A stretch of 35,567 nt of DNA from Streptomyces sp. ISL-36 (GTDB taxonomy: Bacteria; Actinomycetota; Actinomycetes; Streptomycetales; Streptomycetaceae). Location of the stretch: NCBI RefSeq assembly GCF_018614205.1, contig NZ_JAGGOS010000122.1, forward strand, positions 1 through 35,567. The letters run 5' to 3'. Of this stretch, positions 14,358-22,141 are shown piece by piece. Each line of letters begins with the position of its first letter. Position 1 is the stretch's first letter. The position numbers and the translations under genes are program-made. Below the pieces are notes generated by a model. The model searched no databases. It saw nothing but the letters and a program-made list of their open reading frames with translations, and had not been told where the DNA came from.

Positions 14358-15644
14358 TCACGGCCGGTAGCCGAGCTGGGGGACGGTGGCGCAGTTCGTG
14401 TTCATGTCTCCCTGCGTGACCCAGCCCCGTCCGTCCTGCCAACGGGCCACGGAGAGACAGGTGTGACGGGTCTTCGGCGGCTCGGCGGCCTTCTCGAAAC
14501 GGACGGGCAGCAGCAAGCCCCGGGCGGTGTAGGGCTCCTGGCGGTTGACGAACTCCTCGACGCAGCCACGGGTGAGCCGGTCCCCGCAGGACCGCGCCGC
14601 ATCCGTGAACCACATGGCCGCCGCCCAGCCCTCCAGCTGCCACTGGGAGAGCGGCCGGTCGCCCATCGCCGCCCTGAACTCCCGTACCGCCGGGTGTCCG
14701 GTGTCCTCGTAGTTCCGGCTGGAGCCGGTCACGTGCAGGGCGGCGCGGCAGGCGGGGGACTTCGCGTAGTCGCGGGGCACGGAGGAGGACCAGTTCTGCA
14801 CGTTGGTCACCTTGGCGGTCACGTGGACGCCCAGCGCGTCCATCGCCTCGCAGAGCCGGGCGTTGCCGTGGGTGTCCAGGGCGTCGAAGACGAGATCGGC
14901 GCCCTGGGCCCGCAGGTCGGCGGCGACGGCGCGGAAGTTGGGCAGGGCGAAGTCGACCTGCTCGTCGACGACCCGGTATCCCTCGGCCCGCAGCCCTTGG
15001 GTGATCAGCCGGGCGTAGGAGGTCGAGGCCGCCTGGTTGTAGGCGACGACCGCGGCGGTACGGGCCCCGTACTCGTGCTTGAACCAGCGGTAGACCTCGG
15101 TGCCGCCGTACAGGACGCCGCCCCAGCCGGGCTCCGTGCCGGTGCGCGGGGCCGAACTGCCGTAGATCCCGTACAGGTGCGGATAGGTGTCGTACGCCGG
15201 GGTGAGCGGCTGGCCGCCGATGTCGGGGACGCCGGCCCGGGCGACCCGCGGGGCGCCGGCGTAGTCGAGTGCGGTGGTGGCGACCAGGGCGAACACCTTC
15301 CGCTCGTCGAGCAGCCGGTGCACGCACGCGTTGTTGCCGACGCCGCTGCCGCCGTCGTCGCAGGTGATGACCTCGACCCGGCGTCCGTTCAGTCCGCCGC
15401 GCGCGTTGAGGGCGTCGAACCAGGCGCGGGCGCCGTCGCGCGGGCCGGTGAACGCGTCGCCGCCGACGGGGCTGGTGGCGCTGGTGATGATGCCGACGCG
15501 GAGCGGCTCACCGCCGGAGGGGTGGGCGTTGGGCCGCGCGTCGAACGCCTGCTCCGGGAGCCTGCTGCCGCACGCCGTGGTCAGCGCGAGCAGCGCGGAG
15601 AGGAGCAGCGCCGCACCCGCCTCAGCAGCCCGGAACGGACGCAC
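14358..15644 (-). CDS. Liv-type ABC transporter substrate-binding lipoprotein
   Basis: A 428-residue lipoprotein with a type I periplasmic-binding fold. The signal peptide ends in a lipobox LTTAC-GS at residues 21-25. The mature part begins with LRVGIITSATSPVGG and GPRDGARAWFDALNARGGLNG, the branched-chain amino-acid/amide (HAAT) receptor pattern, and continues with the two-lobe phrases AYNQAASTSYARLI and DLVFDALDTHGNARLCEAM. Eight further Cys in the mature chain could form disulphides outside the membrane. The GTG start at 15644 overlaps the 3' end of the upstream lipoprotein gene by 23 bp, implying translational coupling. The cognate permease and ATPases are encoded divergently from 16675. 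The ligand is unknown. Confidence 0.85.
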   Translation of the reverse strand: MRPFRAAEAGAALLLSALLALTTACGSRLPEQAFDARPNAHPSGGEPLRVGIITSATSPVGGDAFTGPRDGARAWFDALNARGGLNGRRVEVITCDDGGSGVGNNACVHRLLDERKVFALVATTALDYAGAPRVARAGVPDIGGQPLTPAYDTYPHLYGIYGSSAPRTGTEPGWGGVLYGGTEVYRWFKHEYGARTAAVVAYNQAASTSYARLITQGLRAEGYRVVDEQVDFALPNFRAVAADLRAQGADLVFDALDTHGNARLCEAMDALGVHVTAKVTNVQNWSSSVPRDYAKSPACRAALHVTGSSRNYEDTGHPAVREFRAAMGDRPLSQWQLEGWAAAMWFTDAARSCGDRLTRGCVEEFVNRQEPYTARGLLLPVRFEKAAEPPKTRHTCLSVARWQDGRGWVTQGDMNTNCATVPQLGYRP

Positions 15645-16128
15645 CGCTGAGCTGCACCAGGCCGCAGAGGGTCTTCACGGACACCTTCCAGGTGTCCGCC
15701 TGGAGGACGGACGTGCCCTTGGAGTCGGGCAGGGCCGGGGCCCCGCCGACCAGCAGGTCGTAGGTCACGTTCGCGTCGTTCGGCGAGGTGAACTCGACCC
15801 CCTTGACCTTCGCCGAGGTCATGGCCGCGTTCTTGTCGCCGGCGAAGGCGGCGAGGACGGGCCGCATCCGCTCGCCGTTCTCCAGCAGCTCGACCTTCTC
15901 GTCCGTCGGGGTCTTCGGGTCGAAGAAGGCCGTCCAGTTCTTGATGATCTCCGCCTCGGCCGCGTCCGGGTCGAGCGGCCGGTCCGTGACGGCGGGCATC
16001 GTCCCTGGGGGTACGTCGACGTCGTCGCCGCCGTCGCCGCAGGCCGCGAGGGCCGGTCCGAGCACCAGGGCGGCGGCCGCCACCAGCGCCGCGAGACGGG
16101 AGCTTCCACCATGTCGTTCGAGAACCAT
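15622..16128 (-). CDS. Small lipoprotein resembling the Mtb12 antigen family
   Basis: A lipoprotein of 168 residues from ATG 16128. GTG codons at 16137 and 16140 are alternatives, the latter with AGGGA 6 nt upstream. The signal peptide ends in a lipobox (LGPALAAC-GD). The mature region reads PLDPDAAEAEIIKNWTAFFD, then EKVELLENGERMRPVLAAFA, FTSPNDANVTYDLLVGG and TWKVSVKTLCGLVQLSG. The spacing of an N-terminal helix pair followed by a beta sheet ending in W-x-V/L-S resembles the mycobacterial low-molecular-weight antigen Mtb12/CFP-2 domain. Its function is unknown. It is first in a minus-strand operon with the Liv-type binding protein and may be an accessory receptor component. Confidence 0.72.
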   Translation of the reverse strand: MVLERHGGSSRLAALVAAAALVLGPALAACGDGGDDVDVPPGTMPAVTDRPLDPDAAEAEIIKNWTAFFDPKTPTDEKVELLENGERMRPVLAAFAGDKNAAMTSAKVKGVEFTSPNDANVTYDLLVGGAPALPDSKGTSVLQADTWKVSVKTLCGLVQLSGASVPGC

Positions 16129-16160
16129 CTGGCTCACCACCGGGTGTCCCTGGAGGCCGC

Positions 16161-16198
16161 GCGGCCTGATGATTACCGGGCGGCCCGATGATTCCAGG
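16161..16198. repeat. Tandem 19-bp duplication, first pair
   Basis: Units 16161-16179 and 16180-16198 share GCGGCC-GATGATT and differ at about three positions. They lie immediately upstream of the small lipoprotein gene, flanked by an outer CCCTGGA/TCCAGGG inverted repeat (16148-16154 and 16193-16199). Confidence 0.65.
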
Positions 16199-16211
16199 GT
16201 GTGCCGGTCGG

Positions 16212-16249
16212 GGGCACAGCGCAAGGAAGAGGGCACAGCGCGAGGAAGC
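16212..16249. repeat. Tandem 19-bp duplication, second pair
   Basis: Units 16212-16230 and 16231-16249 share GGGCACAGCGC-AGGAAG and differ at about two positions. They lie on the plus-strand side of the same divergent promoter region, 34 bp before the start of the membrane-protein gene at 16283. Confidence 0.65.
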
Positions 16250-16282
16250 GAGCGCCGCGACGAAGAGCGCGAGGGAGGTCCT

Positions 16283-16687
16283 GTGCCGGCATCCCGGGTA
16301 CTGCTGTGGGGCGGCCTCGCGGCGGCCGCCGCGGGCGCGGTGCTCTGCGTCCTGGGGTGGTACGGAATCTCCGGTGAACGGTTCGCGGAGCGGCAGCTGC
16401 CGTATCTGGCCTCCTGCACGGTGCCCGGCGCGGCGCTGATCGTGGCGGGGGCGGTGCTGGTGGCGGCCGCGGGCCGGGTTCCGGTGGGCCGGGCCGGACC
16501 CGGGCCGGTGGTGGAGGAGGAGACGGCGGCGGACGTGCCGTCGTCCGACGAACCGCCCGTCCGGGTCCCCGGCGGGACGCTGGCGCACCGTCCCGACTGC
16601 CCGCTGGTGGCGGACCGGGCCGATGCCGTGGCGGTCGGGGGCGAGGAGCTGGACCCGTGTCCGGTGTGTGAGCCGTGGCCTCGCTGA
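16283..16687 (+). CDS. Small two-helix membrane protein with a C-terminal His/Cys motif
   Basis: A 134-residue protein. The GTG at 16283 has GGGAGG 4 nt upstream. Two hydrophobic helices (about residues 6-28 and 45-68) are followed by an acidic linker and then PGGTLAHRPDCPLVADR and ELDPCPVCEPW. The H-x-x-x-C plus C-x-x-C arrangement could bind zinc on the cytoplasmic side. Its last 13 bp overlap the start of the transporter fusion gene, so it is the first gene of that operon and is probably coupled to it. I know no named function. An accessory role for the Liv-type transporter is inferred from the overlap alone. Confidence 0.75.
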   Translation: MPASRVLLWGGLAAAAAGAVLCVLGWYGISGERFAERQLPYLASCTVPGAALIVAGAVLVAAAGRVPVGRAGPGPVVEEETAADVPSSDEPPVRVPGGTLAHRPDCPLVADRADAVAVGGEELDPCPVCEPWPR

Positions 16688-19269
16688 CGTACGACCTCAC
16701 CCTCGCGGGTCTCGCGGTCGGCAGCGCCGCCGCCCTCACCGGCATCGGACTGATCGTCACGTACCGGGCGACCGGCGTCCTCAATCTGGCGCACGGGGCC
16801 ATCGCCATGGTCTGCGCGTACGTGCTGCGACAGCTGGTGGTCGGGTGGGGCTGGCCACTGCCGCTCGGCGCCCTGGTCACCCTGCTCGTGGTGGCCCCCG
16901 GGATCGGCCTCGTACTGGACCGCGCGGTCTTCCGGCCGCTGGCCCTGGCCGGCTCGAACCCGGCGCGGACGCTGGTGGCCTCCATCGGGGTCTTCGTGCT
17001 GCTCGTCGGCGGTGCGGCGCTGGTGTGGGGCGACGGGGCGCGGGCGGACGCGCCGGTGCTGCTCGGCGACGATCCGTGGACCCAGCTCGCGGCCGTGGTG
17101 CTGCTGGCCTGCCTGGTGGGGGCGGTGACGCGGGGGACGCGCTTCGGCCGGGAGCTGCGGGCCGTGGTCGACAACCGGCCGCTGGCGATGCTGGGCGGGA
17201 TCGACGCGGACCGGGTGTCGGCGGTGGGGTGGTCGTTCGGCGCGTTCACCGCGGGTCTGACGGGGGTGCTGCTCGCCCCGTACGTATGGCTGGATCCGTA
17301 CGGGATGCCGCTGCTGGTGGTCGAGGTGATCGCGGTCGCGGTGGTGGCCCGGATGCGGAGCCTGCCCCTCGCGATCGTGACCGCCCTCGTGCTGGGGGTG
17401 GCGCAGGCACAGCTGGCCCGGTTCCACCCGGAGGGTTGGGCGGGGCCGCTGGTGCAGGCGGTCGGGGCGAACCTCTTCGTGGTGGCTCTGCTCGCGGCGG
17501 TGCTGGTCCTGCCGGGCCCGGGCGGCCGGGGCCGGGACGCGCTGCCGCCGCCGACGGGGCCGGGCCGGGTCCCGGGCGGCGTGTGGGTGACGGCGGGGGT
17601 CCTCTTCCTCCTCCCCCTGGGATTCGCGGGCTCGGACCTGCACACGTCGATCCAGGTGCCTGCGCTGGCGATCGTGCTGCTGTCCCTGGTCGTGGTGACG
17701 GGGCGCGGCGGGCAGATCGCGCTGGGGCAGGCGGCGTACGCCGGTCTCGGCGCCCTGTTCACGGCGCTGCTGGCGGCCGGGGGCGTGCCGGAGCTCGCGG
17801 CCCTCGCGCTCGCGGTGCCGCTGGTCGCGCCGCTCGGCCTGGTGACGGGCTGGCCGGCGATCCGCAGACACGGCCTCGCCCTGGCGCTGGCGACGCTGGC
17901 GGTGGGGGTGGCGGTGAGCCGGTTCGTCTTCGCGCAGCCGTACGCGACGGCGGGCCTGGAGCTCGGCCGCCCGGCCGGTTTCGGGGACGACCGTCTCTAC
18001 TACGCCCTGGAGCTCGTCGTCCTGGCCTGCTGCCTGCTGCTGGTCGCCGCGCTGCGCCGGGGCCGCACGGGCCGTGCGCTCGCGGCCCTGCGCGACCACG
18101 AGCAGGGGGCGGAATCCGCCGGGGTGCGGGTGGCGGGCCTGAAGCTCCTCGTCTTCGTGCTGGGCGCGGCTCTGGCGGCCCTGGGCGGCGGCCTGCTCGG
18201 CATGGGGCTGCGGGCGTTCGACCCGGAGGCCTACGACCCGCTCCGGGGCCTCCTCTGGTTCGCCGCCGTCCTCGTCCTCGGCGCCGACAGCCTCCTCTCC
18301 CCGCTGGCCGCAGCGGCTCTCCTGGTCGGCCTGGACGCGGGCACCAGGGGCGGTGTGGCGGCAGCGGCGGTGGGCGTCCTGGCCGCCCTGGTGGGCCGGG
18401 TGCCGCCCCTGACGTCGTGGCTGCCGAGCCGCACCGCTCTCCCGGGCGGCGCCCGGGCACCCACGGGAGGACCCGCTCGCGAACGCCTCAGTGGTACGGC
18501 CGGGCGAGGCGAGAGGGGCCGGGCGCCCCTGGGCGACGCCCTGGGGACGCGTGGGGAGCCGGGTCCGGTCGGAGGCCGGGCGCACCTCCGTCGGCCGGCG
18601 CCGGCGCCCCCGCCCCCTCTCCCCGCACGCCTGCGCGCCCACGGCCTCACCCTCGCCTACCCAGGCGGTCTCACCGCCCTCTCCTCCGTCTCCCTCTCCC
18701 TCGTCCCCGGCCGTGTCACCGCCCTCGTCGGGCCCAACGGCGCCGGCAAGAGCACCCTCTTCGACTGTCTCGCCGGCACTCTGCGCCCCACCCATGGCCG
18801 CGTCACGCTGGACGGCGCCGACATCACCGCGCGCCCCGCCCACGCCCGCACCCGGCTCGGCGTCGCCCGGACCTTCCAGCGGCTCGCGGTCTTCCCCTCC
18901 CTCACCGTCGAGGAGAACGTCCGCCTCGGCGCCGAGCAGGGCCATGTCCGCGACCCCGCCGCGACCGAGCGGAGCCTGCGCCTCCTCGGCCTCGCCGGAG
19001 CCGTCCGGCACTGTCCGGCCGCCGATCTGCCCACCGGGACCCTGCGCCGGGTCGAACTGGCCCGCGCCCTGGCCGGGCGCCCGCACACCCTTCTCCTGGA
19101 CGAGCCCTCCGCCGGCCTCGACGCCGCGGAGACCGACGCCCTCGGACGGGTGCTCGCCGCGCTCGCCGCCGACGGGCTCACCGTCCTCGTCGTCGAGCAC
19201 GACCCGGACCTCGTCGCCGGTATCGCCCACACCGTGCACACCATGGAGGGAGGGCGGATCGTGTCATGA
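16675..19269 (+). CDS. Fused Liv-type permease-permease-ATPase (LivH-LivM-LivG)
   Basis: An 864-residue triple fusion. Residues 1-~285 are a LivH-like permease (GLAVGSAAALTGIGLIVTYR, TGVLNLAHGAIAM). Residues ~300-585 are a LivM-like permease (VVTGRGGQIALGQAAYAGLG, ALRDHEQGAESAGV as coupling loop). A Pro/Arg/Gly-rich linker of about 60 residues leads to a LivG-like ATPase from ~640. ATPase motifs are Walker A GPNGAGKST (686-694), Q-loop in ARTFQRL, signature LPTGT (785-789) where LSYGQ-like text is expected, Walker B LLLDEP (806-811) and switch His842. Separate genes are the rule in this family. The stop overlaps the next ATPase gene as ATGA. The start is GTG 16675, inside the preceding gene. 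Confidence 0.9.
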   Translation: MASLTYDLTLAGLAVGSAAALTGIGLIVTYRATGVLNLAHGAIAMVCAYVLRQLVVGWGWPLPLGALVTLLVVAPGIGLVLDRAVFRPLALAGSNPARTLVASIGVFVLLVGGAALVWGDGARADAPVLLGDDPWTQLAAVVLLACLVGAVTRGTRFGRELRAVVDNRPLAMLGGIDADRVSAVGWSFGAFTAGLTGVLLAPYVWLDPYGMPLLVVEVIAVAVVARMRSLPLAIVTALVLGVAQAQLARFHPEGWAGPLVQAVGANLFVVALLAAVLVLPGPGGRGRDALPPPTGPGRVPGGVWVTAGVLFLLPLGFAGSDLHTSIQVPALAIVLLSLVVVTGRGGQIALGQAAYAGLGALFTALLAAGGVPELAALALAVPLVAPLGLVTGWPAIRRHGLALALATLAVGVAVSRFVFAQPYATAGLELGRPAGFGDDRLYYALELVVLACCLLLVAALRRGRTGRALAALRDHEQGAESAGVRVAGLKLLVFVLGAALAALGGGLLGMGLRAFDPEAYDPLRGLLWFAAVLVLGADSLLSPLAAAALLVGLDAGTRGGVAAAAVGVLAALVGRVPPLTSWLPSRTALPGGARAPTGGPARERLSGTAGRGERGRAPLGDALGTRGEPGPVGGRAHLRRPAPAPPPPLPARLRAHGLTLAYPGGLTALSSVSLSLVPGRVTALVGPNGAGKSTLFDCLAGTLRPTHGRVTLDGADITARPAHARTRLGVARTFQRLAVFPSLTVEENVRLGAEQGHVRDPAATERSLRLLGLAGAVRHCPAADLPTGTLRRVELARALAGRPHTLLLDEPSAGLDAAETDALGRVLAALAADGLTVLVVEHDPDLVAGIAHTVHTMEGGRIVS

Positions 19270-19979
19270 GCATCGAGATCGCCCTGCGCGGCGCCCGCGT
19301 CCACTACGGCCCGCTGGAGGCCCTGCACGGCCTGGACCTGCCCCTCCCGCCCGCGACCGTCACCGTGGTCGTCGGCCGCAACGGCGCCGGCCGGACCACC
19401 GCCCTGCGCGCCCTGGCCGGGACCGTACCGCTGTCCTCCGGCCGGATCCTGTGGCGCGGGGCCGACGTGACGCGGATGCCCGCACACGACCGGGCGCGGC
19501 GCGGGCTCTGCTTCGTACCGGACCTGCGGGCGGTGTACGCGACCCTCACCGTCGCCGAGAACCTGGAGCTGGCCGCGGGTGACCGAGGCGCCCGCGGCGA
19601 CCGACGTGACCGAGGTGGTCGAGGCGGCCGCCGTGGCCGCGAGGCGGCGCTGGAGGCGTACCCCGAGCTCGCCCCGCTCCTCGACCGCCCCGCCGGTACG
19701 CTCTCCGGCGGCGAGCGCCGGATGCTCGCGCTCTCCCGCGCCCTGCTGGCCCCGGCCCGCGTGGTCCTGGTCGACGAGCCGTCCCTCGGGCTCTCCCCGG
19801 CGGCCTCCTCGCGGACGTACCGCCTGCTGACGGGCCTCGCCGTGCGGCACGGCGCCGCCGTCGTACTCGCCGAGCAGCGCCTGCCGCCCGGTCTGCCGCC
19901 CGGCACCCTGCTGCACGAACTGCGGCGCGGCTCCCTGGCCTTCAGCGGGGAGGCCGCCGAGTTCACCTCAGGACGGTGA
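19266..19979 (+). CDS. LivF-like ABC ATPase with Arg in Walker A
   Basis: A 237-residue nucleotide-binding subunit, partner of the fused LivG domain. It begins ATG 19266 in a 4-bp overlap with the fusion gene. The motifs are Walker A GRNGAGRTT (37-45), in which the invariant Lys is Arg43, a LivF-type Q-loop region (CFVPDLRAVYATLTVAENL), signature LSGGE (146-150), Walker B VLVDEP (ending at Glu171) and the LivF-type AEQ in place of a switch His. A Gly/Arg/Asp-rich insert (about residues 104-125) interrupts the helical domain. The last 17 bp overlap the convergent rpf-like gene. It should energise uptake of the ligand of the binding protein encoded at 14358-15644. Confidence 0.87.
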   Translation: MSIEIALRGARVHYGPLEALHGLDLPLPPATVTVVVGRNGAGRTTALRALAGTVPLSSGRILWRGADVTRMPAHDRARRGLCFVPDLRAVYATLTVAENLELAAGDRGARGDRRDRGGRGGRRGREAALEAYPELAPLLDRPAGTLSGGERRMLALSRALLAPARVVLVDEPSLGLSPAASSRTYRLLTGLAVRHGAAVVLAEQRLPPGLPPGTLLHELRRGSLAFSGEAAEFTSGR

Positions 19980-20511
19980 GCGGCGCGATCCGCAGCATCG
20001 TTCCGGGCATGAGCCGGTTCGGGTCCGCGCCGATCTCGCTCCGGTTGGCCGCGTAGAGCGCCTGCCACCCGCCGGCGATCCCGAAGCGCCGGGCGATCGA
20101 ACTGAGCGTGTCCCCCCGCTGGACGGTGTGGACCCGCCCGCTCAGCCCGTACCGCTTGGAGCAGGCGGGCCACGCGGCCCAGCCCTGCGTCCGCAGTACC
20201 TCCTCCGCGATCGTGATCTGCTGGGCTCGGGTCGCCAGGTCGGCGCGCGAGGCGTAGCGAAGCCCGCCGTGCTCGACCCAGGTCGCCTGCCAGAACTGCA
20301 GGCCGCCGTAGAAGCCGTTGCCGGTGTTGGCGTTCCAGCGGCCGCCGCTCTCGCACTCGGCGACACAGCCCCACGGCCACTGGTCCTTGGCGCAGGCGTA
20401 CGCGGGGACCTCGGGTTCGGCCGCTCGCGCGGGCGCGGGCAGCAGGGCCGTCAGCGTGAGGGAGCACATCCCGGCCAGCGCACCGGCCGTCCACCATCGG
20501 ATAGTCGACAT
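19963..20511 (-). CDS. Secreted Rpf-domain transglycosylase with LysM
   Basis: A 182-residue secreted muralytic protein. The signal peptide covers residues 1-30 (AGALAGMCSLTLTALLPAPARA). The resuscitation-promoting-factor domain spans 37-122 (WGCVAECESGGRWNANTGNG, YGGLQFWQATWVEHGG), with the catalytic Glu54 in CESG intact and four Cys. A LysM module at about 128-175 (HTVQRGDTLSSIARRFG, LMPGTMLRI) would bind peptidoglycan. Rpf proteins cleave peptidoglycan and promote spore germination and regrowth in streptomycetes. Streptomyces carry several Rpf genes, and I cannot assign a letter. The 3' end overlaps the livF-like gene by 17 bp. Confidence 0.88.
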   Translation of the reverse strand: MSTIRWWTAGALAGMCSLTLTALLPAPARAAEPEVPAYACAKDQWPWGCVAECESGGRWNANTGNGFYGGLQFWQATWVEHGGLRYASRADLATRAQQITIAEEVLRTQGWAAWPACSKRYGLSGRVHTVQRGDTLSSIARRFGIAGGWQALYAANRSEIGADPNRLMPGTMLRIAPLTVLR

Positions 20512-20587
20512 CGACGCAGGCTAGGCGGCGGCCCGCACCTCGTCCGCGTGCCGCGCGGGGCGCCCCGCACACCCCACCCGGTCGGCG

Positions 20588-20674
20588 TCACGACGGAGTC
20601 ACGGCCGGGGTCACGGCCGTGTACGGACAGGGTCGTGAGCCGAGCCCTGGCCGGTGTCACGGGCCGGAGTCATG
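20588..20674. repeat. Cluster of TCACGG-type words upstream of the rpf-like gene
   Basis: TCACG occurs at 20588, 20599 and 20611 (spacing 11 and 12 bp), then again at 20657 with a TCATGG variant at 20670 (13 bp). Each is followed by a GGCC-rich word. The roughly helical spacing suggests binding sites on one DNA face, 75-160 bp upstream of the rpf-like start. The rest of the 297-bp region between the rpf-like gene and the gene at 20809 shows nothing else I can name. Confidence 0.4.
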
Positions 20675-20808
20675 GGCCGGGTGGGCAGCCGTCGCGGAAG
20701 TTGCCGTACGCCGACGCGTGACCCCGGCCGAGCCTTCCCCGTTGAACTCGGCATGAGACGTGCCGGGAACCGCCCGGCGTCGCACGTACCGAGTCCAGGG
20801 AGCCCCCC

Positions 20809-21591
20809 GTGCCGCGCATGCTCGACGTCAGCGAGGACGTACGCGCCGAGATCGGCGACGAAGAAGCCGACCGGCTGCTCGCCGGCGACAATGCCCCGGG
20901 CAGCTACGACTGCACCTCCTGCCGCACGCCGGGTGACTCCGAGCAGGAGCGCACGAGCACGGTGCTGTTCGTCGGCGAGGAGACCGCCGTACTGGCGTTC
21001 GCCCACGCCAGCTGCATTCCGTCCCAGGTCGTCCAGGTCGCCGAGGAGCAGCTCCAGGGCGCCGTCCGCTCCATCTCCGCCACCGACGCGGCGGACGCGC
21101 TCAGCGCGGCCCACCCGGAGCAGGCCGTCCTCGGGGTCACCAGCGGCCTCGTCCTGATCGAGGGCGAGCTCCACCCGGCGCTGGTCGTCGAACCGACCGC
21201 GCCGGTCGCCCGTCCTGGTTCGGACGGGGTGAGCGACGAGTTCCTGCCGCTCCTGATCGAACAGGGCTTCGCGCCGGTCGCCGATGTGAACCAGAAGCCG
21301 GGCATCCTTCCCGGCTGGTCCGTGCTGGTCGCCATGGGCCAGCTGCACTCCGTGCTCCAGCCGGGTGCGGGCGGCACCGGCCAGGCCGCCTGGTGGCAGG
21401 CCCACCAGCCGCTGCAGGTCACCGAGGGCTGGCGCGCGGCGGCGAACAAGTCGCACACGGTCCTGGTCTTCGCCGCCCCGGTCGGTTCGATCGGCCAGCA
21501 GCCGCGCGAGGACCTGCTGCGCGACGCCCTGGAGAAGGCCGCGGCCAACGGGCGTCTGGTGGCCGCCGCGATGCCGCTGGCCGGCACGTGA
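20809..21591 (+). CDS. Conserved protein of unknown function
   Basis: A 260-residue, soluble, acidic protein with start GTG 20809 (VPRMLDVSEDVRAEIGDEEA); AGGGAG precedes it at 6 nt, and an internal ATG three codons later is the alternative. Near the N-terminus YDCTSCRTPGD and HASCIPSQVV hold three Cys and a His that could form a metal site. The middle has LGVTSGLVLIEGELHPALVV, and the C-terminal half contains DEFLPLLIEQGFAPV and ILPGWSVLVAMGQLHSVLQP. I do not recognise a named family with confidence. It seems to be a lineage-type actinobacterial protein. It lies between the rpf-like gene (divergent) and a small conserved gene. Confidence 0.75.
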   Translation: MPRMLDVSEDVRAEIGDEEADRLLAGDNAPGSYDCTSCRTPGDSEQERTSTVLFVGEETAVLAFAHASCIPSQVVQVAEEQLQGAVRSISATDAADALSAAHPEQAVLGVTSGLVLIEGELHPALVVEPTAPVARPGSDGVSDEFLPLLIEQGFAPVADVNQKPGILPGWSVLVAMGQLHSVLQPGAGGTGQAAWWQAHQPLQVTEGWRAAANKSHTVLVFAAPVGSIGQQPREDLLRDALEKAAANGRLVAAAMPLAGT

Positions 21592-21722
21592 GGGAGCATG
21601 GGCGTCCCGGCATAGGACCATCGGGGTACGGCCCCTGGGTTCCGGTCGTGCCGCGCCCCCGGCGGACACCTCTTTCCGAGGGCCGCCCGCATCCGACGGA
21701 CCACGGTGTCGTTGGCACCTAC

Positions 21723-22085
21723 GTGCACTCATACGACCCACTCCGCCCGTCCTATCCGAGTCAGATCCCCTCCATGCGCCCCGCGCAGGACGTCACCGCG
21801 GGCCAGTCGGCGACGCCGATCTACGACGCTCTGTACTCGGAGTACCGTCGGTCGTTCCGCACGCTGCCGGGTGACCGCAGCGGCGAGGAGGATCTGGGCT
21901 TCCGGGCCTTCGGGACGCAGGTGGGCACGGGGATGTACGGGCAGGGTCAGGGGCACGGCGGAAGCCGCCACGCGACCCACCCGGCGCACACGGCGCATCC
22001 GGTGGCCTGGTCGGCGCAGCACCACTCGGGAGGACACCAGCACACCCCGGCGGCGCTGCCACCGGCGCCCCGCAGGGGCTTGTAG
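21723..22085 (+). CDS. Small conserved Streptomyces-type protein, His-rich tail
   Basis: A 120-residue protein if started at GTG 21723, giving VHSYDPLRPSYPSQIPSMRP followed by AGQSATPIYDALYSEYRRSF and RTLPGDRSGEEDLGF. The first ~70 residues look like a conserved block; the remainder is Gly/His/Pro-rich and probably disordered (HATHPAHTAHPVAW). No ribosome site is evident, so the start could differ or be leaderless. I know no function. It is convergent with der, and a strong terminator separates the two. Confidence 0.6.
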   Translation: MHSYDPLRPSYPSQIPSMRPAQDVTAGQSATPIYDALYSEYRRSFRTLPGDRSGEEDLGFRAFGTQVGTGMYGQGQGHGGSRHATHPAHTAHPVAWSAQHHSGGHQHTPAALPPAPRRGL

Positions 22086-22095
22086 GACAGGTGGG

Positions 22096-22138
22096 AACGG
22101 CCGAGGGCCGGGGCGATGCGCCCCGGCCCTCGGCCGTT
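22096..22138. terminator. Strong bidirectional hairpin terminator
   Basis: A perfect 19-bp inverted repeat (arms 22096-22114 and 22120-22138, loop GATGC) lies between the convergent small gene and der. The arm reads AACGGCCGAGGGCCGGGGC. Confidence 0.92.
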
Positions 22139-22141
22139 GTC

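Noticed and set aside
15622..19239. A 1,205-codon open frame on the minus strand opposite the transporter operon, and a 1,118-codon plus-strand frame at 16623-19979
   Set aside because: Both are shadows in high-G+C DNA. Their middle parts are Arg/Pro/Gly/Ala-rich without motifs, and the recognised transporter domains lie in another frame. Only the end of the minus frame (15622-16128) is a real gene.
20512..20808. A possible ydaO-type (cyclic di-AMP) riboswitch before the rpf-like gene, as known for some Streptomyces rpf genes
   Set aside because: I could not find the conserved core words of that riboswitch on the minus strand. Only TCACGG repeats were visible.
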